Assembly (NCBI RefSeq): GCF_005862235.1
Contig: NZ_VCEK01000003.1
Coordinates: 62,199-126,198, forward strand
From: Saccharomonospora piscinae
GTDB lineage: Bacteria; Actinomycetota; Actinomycetes; Mycobacteriales; Pseudonocardiaceae
Length of the DNA: 64,000 bases
Direction of reading: 5' to 3'
In this document: one piece after another, positions 54,675 through 63,743 of the stretch
Numbering within the stretch: the stretch's first letter is position 1
How the letters are laid out: every line of letters begins with the position of its first letter
Program-made: the position numbers and the translations under genes
Notes under the pieces: generated by a model
Seen by the model: only the letters and a program-made list of their open reading frames with translations
Told to the model about the DNA's origin: nothing
Databases searched by the model: none

Positions 54675-56452
54675 GGCAGGAACTCCTGGGCCTTGGTCTT
54701 GGCGCCCTGCACCAGCAGGTGCCAGGCGTTCGGGTCGCCCTTCGCCAGTGCCTGCGTCATCGACGTGAGCTGGTCGAGCGTGGCGTGCGGCGGAATCGGC
54801 GGCACCTCGGGGTCGCAGTGCACGTCGAGCACGGTGGGCCGGTCGGCGGCGAGCGCCGTGTCCCACGCCGTGCCGAGGTCGGCCGGGTCGTCGACCGTGA
54901 TGCCGCCGAGCCCGATGAGCTTCGCGAACTCGGCGTAGGGGACCTCGGGCAGGCTCTGTGACTCCTCGAACTTGGGTGCCCCGCCCATCGCCCGCAGCTC
55001 CCAGGTGACCTGGTTGAGGTCGTGGTTGGTGAACACACACACCACGAGCCGCTGGTCCTGCCACAGGTGCCGGTAGCGGTTGACGGTGACGAGCTCGGCC
55101 ATCCCGTTCATCTGCATCGCGCCGTCGCCCACCAGCGCCACGACGGGACGGTCGGGGTGCGCGAACTTGGCCCCGATCGCGTACGGCACCGCGGCCCCCA
55201 TGGTGGCGAGCGTGCCCGACAGCGATCCGCGCATCCGGCCACGCATCCGGAGGTTGCGCGCGTACCAGTTGGTGGATGACCCGGAGTCGGCGGTGACGAT
55301 CGCGTCGTCGGGAACGCGTTCGGACAGTTCGTGGACGACGCGCATCGGGTTCACCGGGTCGGCCGACAGCATGGCCTGGTCGCGCATTGTGGTCCACCAC
55401 CGCGCCACGGTGTGCTCGACGGTCTCGCGCCAGCTCCGGTCGGCCTTGCGCTCCAGCAGGGGCAGCAGGGACCGCAGCGTGGCCTTCGCCTCGCCGACGA
55501 GGTTGACCTCGGTGGGGTAGCGCATGCCGAGCAACCCGCCGTCGAGGTCGATCTGCACGGCACGAGCCTGGCCGAACTCGGGCAGGAACTGCGAGTACGG
55601 CAGGTTCGACCCGACGATCAGCAGGGTGTCGCAGTCGCGCATCAGCTCGTAGCTGGGGCGGGTTCCGAGCAGCCCGATCGAGCCGGTGACGTACGGCAGG
55701 TCGTCGGGGAGCACGTCCTTGCCCAGCAGCGCCTTCGCGATGCCCGCGCCCGTGGCCTCGGCGACACCACGCAGCTCCTCACCCGCGTTGCGCGCGCCCT
55801 GGCCCGCGAGGATCGCCACCCGCTCGCCCGCGTTCAGCACCTCGGCGGCGCGTGCGAGCTCGTCCTCCGGTGGGATCACCACCGCTCTCGACGTCGCGGG
55901 CGGGCTCGACGGGACGTGCTTGAAGGCGTGCCCGGGCGGTGTGTACTCCTCCTCCTGGAGATCGGCCGGAATGATCAGTGCGGTGGGCGCCCTGCGCGAC
56001 CACGCGGTGCGGAACGCGCGGTCGAGCGCGTTCGGCAGTTGCTCGGCGACGTTCACCTGGACCAGGTACTCCGACGCGACGTCCTTGAGCAGCGAGGGCA
56101 GGTCGATCTCCTGCTGGTAGCGGCCTCCAATCGCGCTGCGCGCGGTCTGCCCCACGATGGCGACGACGGGCACGTGGTCGAGCTTCGCGTCGTACAGACC
56201 GGTCAGCAGGTGGGTCGCGCCCGGACCCGAGGTCGCGAGGCACACGCCGACGTCGCCGCTGAACTTCGCGTAGCCGACGGCTTGGAAGGCCGCCATCTCC
56301 TCGTGCCGCGCCTGCACGAATCGCGGCTGATTGCCGGCTTTGCCGAACGACGCGACGATTCCGTTGATACCGTCACCCGGGTAGCCGAACACCTGCCGCG
56401 TTCCCCATTCGCGCAGTCGCCGGAGTACGTGGTCGCCGACCGTGTCGGTCAT
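54668..56452 (-). CDS. Thiamine-diphosphate enzyme, pyruvate oxidase/decarboxylase-like
   Basis: 594-residue ThDP enzyme of the POX/acetolactate-synthase superfamily. Catalytic Glu is in RHEEMAAFQAVGYAK, a PYR domain runs from 1 to 180, the central FAD/CoA-like domain from 190 to 330, and the ThDP site is GDGAMQMNGMAELVTVNRYR with TNHDLNQVTWE. It resembles PoxB-type pyruvate:quinone oxidase and related stress-linked decarboxylases; the product (acetate or acetyl phosphate) is uncertain. A single gene ending in the shared terminator with gltA. Confidence 0.88.
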   Translation of the reverse strand: MTDTVGDHVLRRLREWGTRQVFGYPGDGINGIVASFGKAGNQPRFVQARHEEMAAFQAVGYAKFSGDVGVCLATSGPGATHLLTGLYDAKLDHVPVVAIVGQTARSAIGGRYQQEIDLPSLLKDVASEYLVQVNVAEQLPNALDRAFRTAWSRRAPTALIIPADLQEEEYTPPGHAFKHVPSSPPATSRAVVIPPEDELARAAEVLNAGERVAILAGQGARNAGEELRGVAEATGAGIAKALLGKDVLPDDLPYVTGSIGLLGTRPSYELMRDCDTLLIVGSNLPYSQFLPEFGQARAVQIDLDGGLLGMRYPTEVNLVGEAKATLRSLLPLLERKADRSWRETVEHTVARWWTTMRDQAMLSADPVNPMRVVHELSERVPDDAIVTADSGSSTNWYARNLRMRGRMRGSLSGTLATMGAAVPYAIGAKFAHPDRPVVALVGDGAMQMNGMAELVTVNRYRHLWQDQRLVVCVFTNHDLNQVTWELRAMGGAPKFEESQSLPEVPYAEFAKLIGLGGITVDDPADLGTAWDTALAADRPTVLDVHCDPEVPPIPPHATLDQLTSMTQALAKGDPNAWHLLVQGAKTKAQEFLPG

Positions 56453-56643
56453 CGCTGGGCCTCCTCACACGGTGTCCGGCCTCCGGCTACCCGGGGGCGG
56501 CGGGTTCAATCCCGGAAGGAGGGTCGCGCGCCGTGACAGGGCCTGTACGGAGGGAGCCGTGATCCACTACGCTGACCGGCGGAGTTAAGGTAGGCCATTC
56601 ATCCGGCAGGCTCGCGGGAGCCTCGACCGAACTCTGGAAGCAC

Positions 56644-58143
56644 ATGAACTCTTCGTCGAGTGTTCCGCGGGGACAGCGCGTTCTCGCCTGGGCGGGCGGG
56701 GCGCTCGCCGCGGCCTATGTCGTGACCGCGTCGGTCGTCCTGGCGATCGGGGTGACGGCCAGTCCCTTGTGGCTCATCCCCGGAGCCGTGGCGCTCGCCG
56801 CGCTCATCGCACTCGCCGCGCACTCCGTCGCACAGGCGCGCGTCGCCCGCGGTGCCGCCGAGGACCGTGCCGCGCTGGAGAGCGAACGCGCGTCCCTGGC
56901 CGCCGAGCACGTGGCGTTGCGGGAGGTCCACGACGCGTTCGTCGGGTACATGGAGAGCCTGACCTCCGATTCCCTGCTTCCCACTTTGCCCGAGACGCCG
57001 ACCTGCCCCGAGGCCGCGCGGGAGTTCGAGCGGATGCACTCGCTCGTGGTCAACGCGCGCGACATCTACCTCGCGCAGCGCAGCGCCGTTCACTCCACCG
57101 TCGTGTCGCTGGCACGAAAGGTCCAGACCTCCGCGCACCGCATGCAGGAGGAGGCCGGGCTCATGGTGCACCGGCACCCGCACGATGCCGACGTGCTGGA
57201 GACGAGCATGCGCGTGGACCACGCCGCCGCCCAGCAGGCGCGGTACGCGCAGTCGCTGGCCGCGCTGTGCGGGGAACGGCCCGGACAGCAGTGGAACGAG
57301 CCGTTGCCGCTCTCCGAAGTCGTGCGCGGCGCGGCGGGCCGCATCACCGCCTACCAGCGGGTCGAGGCGTCCGGTGATCCCGCGATCGCCGTGACGGCCA
57401 GGGTGGTGGAGCCGCTCATCCACATTGTGGCGGAGCTGCTGGCGAACGCGGCGCAGTCCTCGCCGCCCACCACGAACGTCCTGGTGACCCTGCGCCATGT
57501 GCAGCGCGGCGCGGTCATCGAGATCGACGACTGCGGCGTCGGCATGGACGAACGCAGGCTGGAGCAGGCGCGGGTCGTCGCCTCCGGTGAGCAGGCCGTG
57601 GATTTGTTCGTGCTCGGTGAGGTCCCGCAGACCGGGTTGCCGTCGGTCGGCACCTACGCGCGGCGCTACGGTTTCCGGGTCGACCTCGGTGAGTCCGTCT
57701 ACGGCGGGGTGCGGGCCATCGTCATGGTCCCGTCGGAGTTCACCGAGCCGCTGCCACCGGGACACGCCGCCATCAGCGGCCAGCTGGCGCTGACCCGCCA
57801 GCACAGCACCGCCGACAACCTCAAGCCCGTGCCACCGCCGGCTCCGCCCCCGCCGGAACCGGAGCCCGCCCGGGGACACCACGCCGAGGCCCCGTCGCCC
57901 GTGCCCGGTGGTGACGGCCTTCCCGACCTCCCGCGCCGTAGGTCCCGCCGGGGCGAGGCGGTGGTCGAGAACAGCAGTGAGATCACCATGGACCTTCCCG
58001 TCGTGCCCACGGACCCGAAGCAGGCCGCGGAGCAGGCGGGCGAATGGATGAGTGCCTTCCTCAGTTCGGACGGCGACGCCACCACGCGGATCGCCGCCAC
58101 GCCGAACCCGCCTTCCGACCGCCGCGACATTCCGGAGGAGTAA
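56644..58143 (+). CDS. cvnA: Conservon sensor-like ATP-binding protein (CvnA)
   Basis: 499-residue membrane protein: two helices at about 15-60 then a coiled segment rich in Ala/Arg/Glu (HSVAQARVARGAAEDRAALE) and a GHKL ATPase fold with N-box HIVAELLANAAQSS and DDCGVGMDERRLEQARV. The histidine for phosphorylation is not obvious in the dimerisation region. A Pro-rich C-terminal tail (VPPPAPPPPEPEPARG) follows. In conservons CvnA senses a signal and works with CvnB-D. It begins a four-gene operon with overlapping or nearly adjacent starts. Confidence 0.9.
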   Translation: MNSSSSVPRGQRVLAWAGGALAAAYVVTASVVLAIGVTASPLWLIPGAVALAALIALAAHSVAQARVARGAAEDRAALESERASLAAEHVALREVHDAFVGYMESLTSDSLLPTLPETPTCPEAAREFERMHSLVVNARDIYLAQRSAVHSTVVSLARKVQTSAHRMQEEAGLMVHRHPHDADVLETSMRVDHAAAQQARYAQSLAALCGERPGQQWNEPLPLSEVVRGAAGRITAYQRVEASGDPAIAVTARVVEPLIHIVAELLANAAQSSPPTTNVLVTLRHVQRGAVIEIDDCGVGMDERRLEQARVVASGEQAVDLFVLGEVPQTGLPSVGTYARRYGFRVDLGESVYGGVRAIVMVPSEFTEPLPPGHAAISGQLALTRQHSTADNLKPVPPPAPPPPEPEPARGHHAEAPSPVPGGDGLPDLPRRRSRRGEAVVENSSEITMDLPVVPTDPKQAAEQAGEWMSAFLSSDGDATTRIAATPNPPSDRRDIPEE

Positions 58144-58538
58144 TGGTGCCCCAGGCCGGTGACAACAGTTGGATGCTGGAGCAGATCAGGAGCGTGCGCG
58201 GAGTGCGGCACGCGATCGTGCTCACCTCCGACGGCCTGCTGCGTGTGAAAACGGAGCAGACCGATCCGGACGTTGCCGACAAGCTGGCCGCCGCGTGTGC
58301 CGGCCTGACCTCGCTCGGCAGGGGAGTCGGCGACGAGTTCGGCGAGGGCGGCGAGCCCAAACAGGTCATGGTGGAGTTCGACGGCGGGTTCCTGTTCGTC
58401 CGGGGCGCCGGTGACGGCTCGCGGCTCGCCGTCGTGACCGACCAGGTGATCGACCCGGGCCTCATCGCGCAGCAGATGCAGCTTCAGGTGCTGCAGATCG
58501 GCGAGCGGACCCTCAGCACGCCGACCCGCTCGCGGTGA
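58143..58538 (+). CDS. cvnB: Conservon roadblock/LC7 protein (CvnB)
   Basis: 131-residue roadblock/LC7 domain protein: WMLEQIRSVRGVRHAIVLTSDGLL and the central helix DVADKLAAACAGLTSLGRG fit the MglB-like fold, a likely regulator of the GTPase CvnD. ATG overlaps the stop of cvnA (TAATG), so translation is coupled. Part of the cvnABCD operon. Confidence 0.93.
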   Translation: MVPQAGDNSWMLEQIRSVRGVRHAIVLTSDGLLRVKTEQTDPDVADKLAAACAGLTSLGRGVGDEFGEGGEPKQVMVEFDGGFLFVRGAGDGSRLAVVTDQVIDPGLIAQQMQLQVLQIGERTLSTPTRSR

Positions 58539-58541
58539 CTC

Positions 58542-58895
58542 ATGGGCCACCCCGACTACCGTGACCGGCCGGTGCGCCCGTACGTGATAACGGGCGGGCG
58601 GGCCCATCCCACGCGCAACACGCTGCGCCCCGAGACGCTGCTGGTCGCCAACCCCGAAGCGGCGTTGCCGGTGTCGGCGGGCCGGGAGAAACGCTCTCTC
58701 GTCGACCTCTGCCGCGGCCTGCTGTCGGTGGCGGAGGCCGCCGCGCATCTCGGCCTGCCGGTGAGCGTCGTGGTGGTGCTCGCGTCGGACCTGATCGACA
58801 CGGGGCATCTCGTGGTGCGGTCCGCGCCGCAACGACTCGTCATGCCCGATCTCGATCTGCTGGAGAAAGTGCTGAATGGGCTCCGAAAGCTCTGA
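58542..58895 (+). CDS. cvnC: Conservon DUF742 protein (CvnC)
   Basis: 117-residue DUF742 protein. RPYVITGGRAHPTRNTLRPETLL at the N-terminus, then a wHTH-like region (LLSVAEAAAHLGLPVSVVVVLASDLID) are typical. It overlaps the cvnD start by 20 bases. Its molecular role in the conservon is not established. Confidence 0.93.
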   Translation: MGHPDYRDRPVRPYVITGGRAHPTRNTLRPETLLVANPEAALPVSAGREKRSLVDLCRGLLSVAEAAAHLGLPVSVVVVLASDLIDTGHLVVRSAPQRLVMPDLDLLEKVLNGLRKL

Positions 58896-59481
58896 GCGTT
58901 ACGTCGCCCCGACCGTCATCCAGTCGGTCAAGATCCTGGTGGTCGGCGCGTTCGGCGTCGGCAAGACCACGCTGATCGGGTCGGTCAGCGAGATCGAGCC
59001 GCTGCGCACCGAGGAGAGCATGACCGCGGCCAGTGTCGGGGTGGACTCGCTCGGCGGGCTCGACGAGAAGAACACCACGACGGTGGCGATGGACTTCGGC
59101 CGGATCACGATCGCCTCCGACACGGTGCTGTACCTGTTCGGCACGCCGGGGCAGAAGCGGTTCTGGAACCTGTGGGAGGGCCTGGCCGACGGCGCGGTCG
59201 GAGCGCTCGTGCTGGTGGACACGCGCCGCATCGAGGACAGCTTCGAGGTGTTCGACCAGCTCGAACTGCACACGAAGGTGCCGTTCGCGGTGGCGGTGAA
59301 CGAGTTCCCCGACTCTCCCCGGTACGAGCCGGAGAAGCTGCGGGAGGCCCTCGACCTGCTGCCGGACACGCCGATCGTCTACTGCGACGCGCGGGATCGG
59401 AAGTCGTCGGCCCAGACGATGATGCGGCTGGTCGAGTACGCCATCGCGATGCGAGCGGAGGCCGGGGCGGCGCGGGCATGA
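58876..59481 (+). CDS. cvnD: Conservon Ras-like GTPase (CvnD)
   Basis: 201-residue small GTPase with P-loop GAFGVGKT at 24-31, switch II in LYLFGTPGQKRF and NKxD-type region replaced by AVNEFPD, usual in MglA-like proteins. It is the signalling output of the conservon with CvnB as its likely regulator. ATG at 58876 lies inside cvnC. Downstream is the convergent importer operon. Confidence 0.93.
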   Translation: MGSESSERYVAPTVIQSVKILVVGAFGVGKTTLIGSVSEIEPLRTEESMTAASVGVDSLGGLDEKNTTTVAMDFGRITIASDTVLYLFGTPGQKRFWNLWEGLADGAVGALVLVDTRRIEDSFEVFDQLELHTKVPFAVAVNEFPDSPRYEPEKLREALDLLPDTPIVYCDARDRKSSAQTMMRLVEYAIAMRAEAGAARA

Positions 59482-59498
59482 CGGCGGCCACGCCGCTG

Positions 59499-60332
59499 TC
59501 AGCGCCGGACCGTGGGGCGCGGTGAGGGCCGGGGCAGGACGAGCGGTGTCCCGGTCAGCGGATCGTCGATCACGGCGCACGGCAGGGCGAAGACCGACTC
59601 CACGTGGTCGGCGGTGACCACCTCGGCGGGAGGACCCTCCGCCGCGATGCGGCCGTCCTTCATGGCGATGAGGTGATGGGCGTAGCGGCCCGCGAGGTTG
59701 AGGTCGTGCAGCACGAGCACGATCGTGCGGCCGGACTCGGCGTTGAGGCCGGTGAGCAGGTCGAGCACGTCGATCTGGTGGGCGAGGTCGAGATAGGTCG
59801 TCGGCTCGTCGAGCAGCATCACGTCGGGGCCCTGGGCGAGGGCGAGCGCGATCCACACCCGCTGGCGCTGGCCGCCGGACAGCTCGTCGACGGGCCGCTG
59901 CGCGAGGTCCGCGACGCCGGTCGCGGTCAGGGCGGCCGTCACGGCGTCGGCGTCGGTCTCACTGAACTGGCGGAACCATGTCTGGTGCGGGTGCCGCCCC
60001 CGGCCCACGAGGTCGGCCACGGTGATGCCGTCCGGTGCGATCGGCTGCTGGGGCAGCAGCCCGAGCCGCCGGGCGACGCCGCGAGCGGGCAGCCGGGCCA
60101 CGTCGCGCCCGTCCAGCAGCACGGCACCGTGCCGCGGCGCGAGCAGGCGGGCGAGCCCGCGCAGCAGCGTCGACTTGCCACACCCGTTCGGACCGACGAT
60201 CGCCGTGATCCGGCCGGGCGGGACCGTCACCGACACGCGGTCGACGACGTGCCGGGTGCCGTAACCGAGGCTGAGCTCGTCGGCGGCCAGCGTGGCCAGC
60301 GTCTGCGCTCTGGTGTGCGGGTCGTCGGTCAT
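59499..60332 (-). CDS. btuD: Cobalamin ABC importer ATPase (BtuD-like)
   Basis: 277-residue ATPase of the iron-siderophore/B12 import family: Walker A GPNGCGKST at 47-55, signature LSGGQRQRVWIALAL, Walker B VMLLDEPTTYLD. Sequence alone cannot separate siderophore from B12 use; the cobalamin riboswitch ahead of the operon favours B12. ATG overlaps the permease stop (ATGA), so this is the last gene of a four-gene operon. Confidence 0.9.
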   Translation of the reverse strand: MTDDPHTRAQTLATLAADELSLGYGTRHVVDRVSVTVPPGRITAIVGPNGCGKSTLLRGLARLLAPRHGAVLLDGRDVARLPARGVARRLGLLPQQPIAPDGITVADLVGRGRHPHQTWFRQFSETDADAVTAALTATGVADLAQRPVDELSGGQRQRVWIALALAQGPDVMLLDEPTTYLDLAHQIDVLDLLTGLNAESGRTIVLVLHDLNLAGRYAHHLIAMKDGRIAAEGPPAEVVTADHVESVFALPCAVIDDPLTGTPLVLPRPSPRPTVRR

Positions 60333-61372
60333 CCGGCGGCTCCGATCCGGTTGGCGCGGGCGAGCAGGTACAGCAGAACCGGAGCACCCAGCACTCCGGT
60401 GACGACTCCGACCGGCAACTCGGCCGGTGCGAACAGCAGCCTGGCCGCGAGGTCGGAGCAGACCACGAGCAGCGCGCCCGTCGCCGCAGCGGGGCCCAGC
60501 GCGGCCTGGCGGCCCGGCAGCAGTCTGCGCACGATCTGCGGCGCCACCAGCGCGACGAACCCCACCGGTCCCGCCGCCGCCGTGGCCGTCGCGGCCAGCG
60601 TCACCGCCAGGAGCACGAGAGCGAGGCGGCTGCGCCGCGCGTGGCCGGACAGCACCGTGGCGAGGTCGTCACCGAGTTCGAGCAGCCGCAGGTGCCGTGC
60701 CAGCACGAGCAGTGCCGGCACCGCGAGCGCGAGTGCGGTGGCGATGACGGCGACGTGCAGGGCGCCCCGGTTGGCGAGGCTGCCGGTCAGCCACGCGGAC
60801 GCGCTCAGCACCCGGTGGTAGTCCGCCCGGGTCAGCAGGAACGAGATGGCCGAGGTCAGCATGGCCGCGATGCCGATGCCGACCAGCACGAGCCGGTAGC
60901 CATGCAGACCCCGCTTCGCCGAGAGGGCGACGATGGCCGCCGCGGTCAGCAGTGCCCCGGCGAGCGCTCCGGCCACCGTGGTGACGCCCGTGGCGCCGAG
61001 CAGGGTGACCACGGCGAGCGCTCCGAACGCGGCTCCCGCGTTCACCCCGATCACGTCCGGACTGACCAGCGGGTTGGTCGCGATCCGTTGCAGGATCGCC
61101 CCCGACAGCGCGAACGCCGCACCCACGCCGAGGCCGGTCAGCGCGCGGGGCAGGCGGTTGCGCACCACGACGTCGTACTCGATGAGCGAGCCGCCCCCAC
61201 CCAGCACACGGAGGACTTCGGCGGTACCGAGTTCGAACTGCCCCAGCGTCAGCGACCACATCGCCACCCCCGCCGCCAGCAGCCAGCCCAGCGCCGTCAG
61301 CACGGTGGAGCGGCGGTCGAGCCGGAACGCCACCCCGCCCGTGCGCAGCAGCACGGTCCGCGCCGCGCTCAC
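60329..61372 (-). CDS. btuC: Cobalamin ABC importer permease (FecCD family), second
   Basis: 347-residue FecCD-family permease with about ten helices: RLPRALTGLGVGAAFALSGAILQRIATNPLVSPDVIGVNAGAAFG is its signature block, and GPVGFVALVAPQIVRRLL matches the C-terminal consensus. With the permease at 61369 it would form a heterodimeric channel. GTG start overlaps the stop of the preceding gene (GTGA). Confidence 0.9.
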   Translation of the reverse strand: MSAARTVLLRTGGVAFRLDRRSTVLTALGWLLAAGVAMWSLTLGQFELGTAEVLRVLGGGGSLIEYDVVVRNRLPRALTGLGVGAAFALSGAILQRIATNPLVSPDVIGVNAGAAFGALAVVTLLGATGVTTVAGALAGALLTAAAIVALSAKRGLHGYRLVLVGIGIAAMLTSAISFLLTRADYHRVLSASAWLTGSLANRGALHVAVIATALALAVPALLVLARHLRLLELGDDLATVLSGHARRSRLALVLLAVTLAATATAAAGPVGFVALVAPQIVRRLLPGRQAALGPAAATGALLVVCSDLAARLLFAPAELPVGVVTGVLGAPVLLYLLARANRIGAAG

Positions 61373-62445
61373 AGTTGCGCCACCGTGCGGTTGCGGACGA
61401 GGTAGAGGAAGAACGGTGCCCCGACCACTCCCATGACGATGCCGACCTGCAACTGCTCCGGCTGGATGAGAATCCGGCCGAGGACGTCGGCCAGCAGCAA
61501 CGCCGTGGGCGCCAGCAGCACGCACCACGGCACGATCCAGCGGTAGTCGGGCCCGCTGAGGGCGCGAGCCACGTGCGGGACGACCAGCCCGACGAACCCG
61601 ATGGGGCCCGCCACCGCCGTCGCGGCGCCGGCCAGCAGCATGACCGCCACCGCAGCCAGCAAGCGCGTCACCACCAGCCGCGTGCCCAGGCTCCGGGCCA
61701 TGTCGTCGCCGAGGGCGACGAGGTTCAGATCCCGGCTCACCGCCATCGCCAGCAGCACGCCCACGAGCAGAAACGGTGTCACGGTCAGCAGTTGCGCGCT
61801 GTCCGCGCGGGTCAGCGACCCGACCACCCAGAACCGGAAGTCGTTCAGGGTCGCCGCGTCCAGCAGGGTGATTCCGGTGGTCACGGAGTCGACCAGTGCC
61901 GTGAACGCCGCACCGGCCAGCGCGAGCTTCACCGGCGTCGCGCCACCACCGCCCAGCGAGCCCAGCGTGTAGACGAACAGCGCGGACACCGCGGCTCCCG
62001 CGAAGGCGAACCACAAGTAGCCCGACAGCGCGCTCACCCCGAACACCGTCATGGCGACCACCACGGCGAACGACGCACCCGCGTTGATGCCCAGAATGCC
62101 CGGTCCCGCGAGCGGATTACGGGTCAGGCCCTGCATCACCGCACCCGCGACGCCCAGTGCGACACCCGCGAGCAACCCCGTGATCGTTCTCGGCACCCGC
62201 ACGTGCCACACGATGCGCTCGATGTCACCGCCCGAGGGAGCCGTCAGCGCCGAGACCGCCTCGGACACCGAGACGGGATAGGAGCCGACGAGGACCGACA
62301 GCGCACACGCGCAGGCCAGCGCCACCGCCGCCAGCGCGAGCCCCGACACCCTGCCGGTGACGCCGGTGAGCAGGCCCGTGGCGAGATCCAGCCGGGCGCG
62401 CGATCCCGTCGCGGGGGCGGCCTCCGCCGCACCGATGCCCGCCAC
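61369..62445 (-). CDS. Cobalamin ABC importer permease (FecCD family), first
   Basis: 358 residues, about ten helices: RVPRTITGLLAGVALGVAGAVMQGLTRNPLAGPGILGINAGASFA and PIGFVGLVVPHVARALSGPDYRW are the FecCD signatures. It pairs with the second permease. The start is GTG 62445, three bases after the stop of the binding-protein gene. Confidence 0.9.
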   Translation of the reverse strand: MAGIGAAEAAPATGSRARLDLATGLLTGVTGRVSGLALAAVALACACALSVLVGSYPVSVSEAVSALTAPSGGDIERIVWHVRVPRTITGLLAGVALGVAGAVMQGLTRNPLAGPGILGINAGASFAVVVAMTVFGVSALSGYLWFAFAGAAVSALFVYTLGSLGGGGATPVKLALAGAAFTALVDSVTTGITLLDAATLNDFRFWVVGSLTRADSAQLLTVTPFLLVGVLLAMAVSRDLNLVALGDDMARSLGTRLVVTRLLAAVAVMLLAGAATAVAGPIGFVGLVVPHVARALSGPDYRWIVPWCVLLAPTALLLADVLGRILIQPEQLQVGIVMGVVGAPFFLYLVRNRTVAQL

Positions 62446-62448
62446 GGG

Positions 62449-63480
62449 TCACCGGTCGGGATGCAGGTAGGAGGCCACGAGTTCGATGCTGTGCGCGGCT
62501 CGGACACCGGCGGACCGGTGCGCGAACAGGAACGGGTGTACCGCGTCGTCGGTCACGGCGGTGACACCGGCCAGCGCGGGATCGGAGGTGATGGCGGAGA
62601 CCTCGGCCCGCGCGTCCTGCTCCGTCAATCCGGCGTCGCAGCAGGCGTCGGTGAGAATGACGTCGGGGTCCCGCGCGATCAGTTCCTCGACCCCGACGTC
62701 CACGTTGCGGGCGTCGGTGAGGTCGGCGAAGGCGTTGGTGCCGCCCGCGTGCTCGATGATCCGCGTACCGAAGTCGAGCCCGCTCGCGACCCGGTAGCCG
62801 CCGTCGTCACCGGGCGACACGATGGCCACCGACGGCCGTGGTGCGTCCTCGACCCGCTGCTCGACCGCGGCGATCCGTCGTCGCAGGTCGTCGATCACAC
62901 GCTCCGCGTCGCGTTCGACGTCGAACAGCGCGCCGAGGTCGCGCAGGTCCTGGTAGATGCTCTCGACCGTCACCGTGGCGGGGTCGATCGCGCGGTCGGT
63001 GAGGCCGTCCTCGCTCGGGCACAGCGGGCTCAGGATCCAGCTCTGCACGCCGAGTTCGCGCAGGCTCGCCCGCGTGCCGAACGAGCTGTCCGCGCTGTCC
63101 TCGGCGAACACGCCGTTGAAGCCCGACAGCACGAAGTCCGGCCGCGTCGCCAGCAGGCCCTCCCGGCTGGGCAGCGAGGGCACGTAGTCGACCTTCGCCT
63201 GCTCGTCGGCGTACTCCGGCAACACCGTGGCGTCCAGAAACGCCGTTCCGACCAGCCGGTCGCCGAGGCCCAGAGCGTGGGCCACCTCGATCGCGGGCTG
63301 GTAGGCGGCATACACGCGCTCGGGCGGGCCGGACACGGCGACGTCGATGCCGCAGTTGGTGCGGCTGACGGATTCTTCCCCGCCCGCTTCGGGTTCGGGT
63401 GCGGCACAGCCTGCCAGCACGGTGGCGGAGACGGCGGCGAGCGCCGTCGGTCGACGAAGTCGCGCCAGGACACGGGTCAT
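62449..63480 (-). CDS. btuF: Cobalamin-importer substrate-binding lipoprotein (BtuF-like)
   Basis: 343-residue lipoprotein of the class III (siderophore/B12) binding family: signal MTRVLARLRRPTALAAVSAT and lipobox LAGC (Cys25). A Glu/Asp-rich linker is followed by two lobes with FVLSGFNGVF and IIEHAGGTNAFADLTD, joined by a long helix (VIDDLRRRIAAVEQRVED). Two Cys (LTDACCDAG) are next to each other in the second lobe. It is the first gene of the operon and lies directly behind a cobalamin riboswitch, so its ligand is probably a corrinoid. Confidence 0.9.
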   Translation of the reverse strand: MTRVLARLRRPTALAAVSATVLAGCAAPEPEAGGEESVSRTNCGIDVAVSGPPERVYAAYQPAIEVAHALGLGDRLVGTAFLDATVLPEYADEQAKVDYVPSLPSREGLLATRPDFVLSGFNGVFAEDSADSSFGTRASLRELGVQSWILSPLCPSEDGLTDRAIDPATVTVESIYQDLRDLGALFDVERDAERVIDDLRRRIAAVEQRVEDAPRPSVAIVSPGDDGGYRVASGLDFGTRIIEHAGGTNAFADLTDARNVDVGVEELIARDPDVILTDACCDAGLTEQDARAEVSAITSDPALAGVTAVTDDAVHPFLFAHRSAGVRAAHSIELVASYLHPDR

Positions 63481-63517
63481 GGTCCAGACCGCCCTTCCAG
63501 GTCCTCGTGGAATCGGG

Positions 63518-63688
63518 TCACACGGTGCCGTGGCCGGTCTCCTGGCTGACGGGCGATTGCGTGCCGCGCCTGCCTTCCCAGGACCCGTGGGTCCCAGTGG
63601 CCCGCCCGCGAGCGGACGGCGCGTCACTTCCCGATCACAGTGGCGAGGGCCGCACCGGCATCACACCGGATTCCCGTACACCACGGCG
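63518..63688 (-). promoter_or_regulatory. Cobalamin riboswitch controlling btuFCD
   Basis: On the minus strand the conserved elements appear in order: GGGAATCCGGTG near 63665-63676, GCCGGTGCGG, CGCCACTGTGA, then CCACTGGG, CTGGGAAGG and the B12 box GTCAGCCAGGAGACCGGCC near 63532-63550. The closing stem is CCGTGG with CCACGG. Known biology: this aptamer binds adenosylcobalamin and lowers expression of downstream B12 uptake or synthesis genes. A -10-like TAGCGT (63695-63700) lies just ahead. Confidence 0.92.
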
Positions 63689-63743
63689 CCGCTGACGCTA
63701 GCACGATCAAGCCCGGCGTGGTGGTGACAGCCCGCACGCGCCA

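Noticed and set aside
59499-63480. Siderophore importer
   Set aside because: Family alone would allow it, but a cobalamin riboswitch leads the operon and no iron box was found there.
61375-63549. 724-codon plus-strand frame opposite the btu operon
   Set aside because: Arg/His/Gln-rich translation, antisense to two clear permeases and a binding protein; also crosses the riboswitch.
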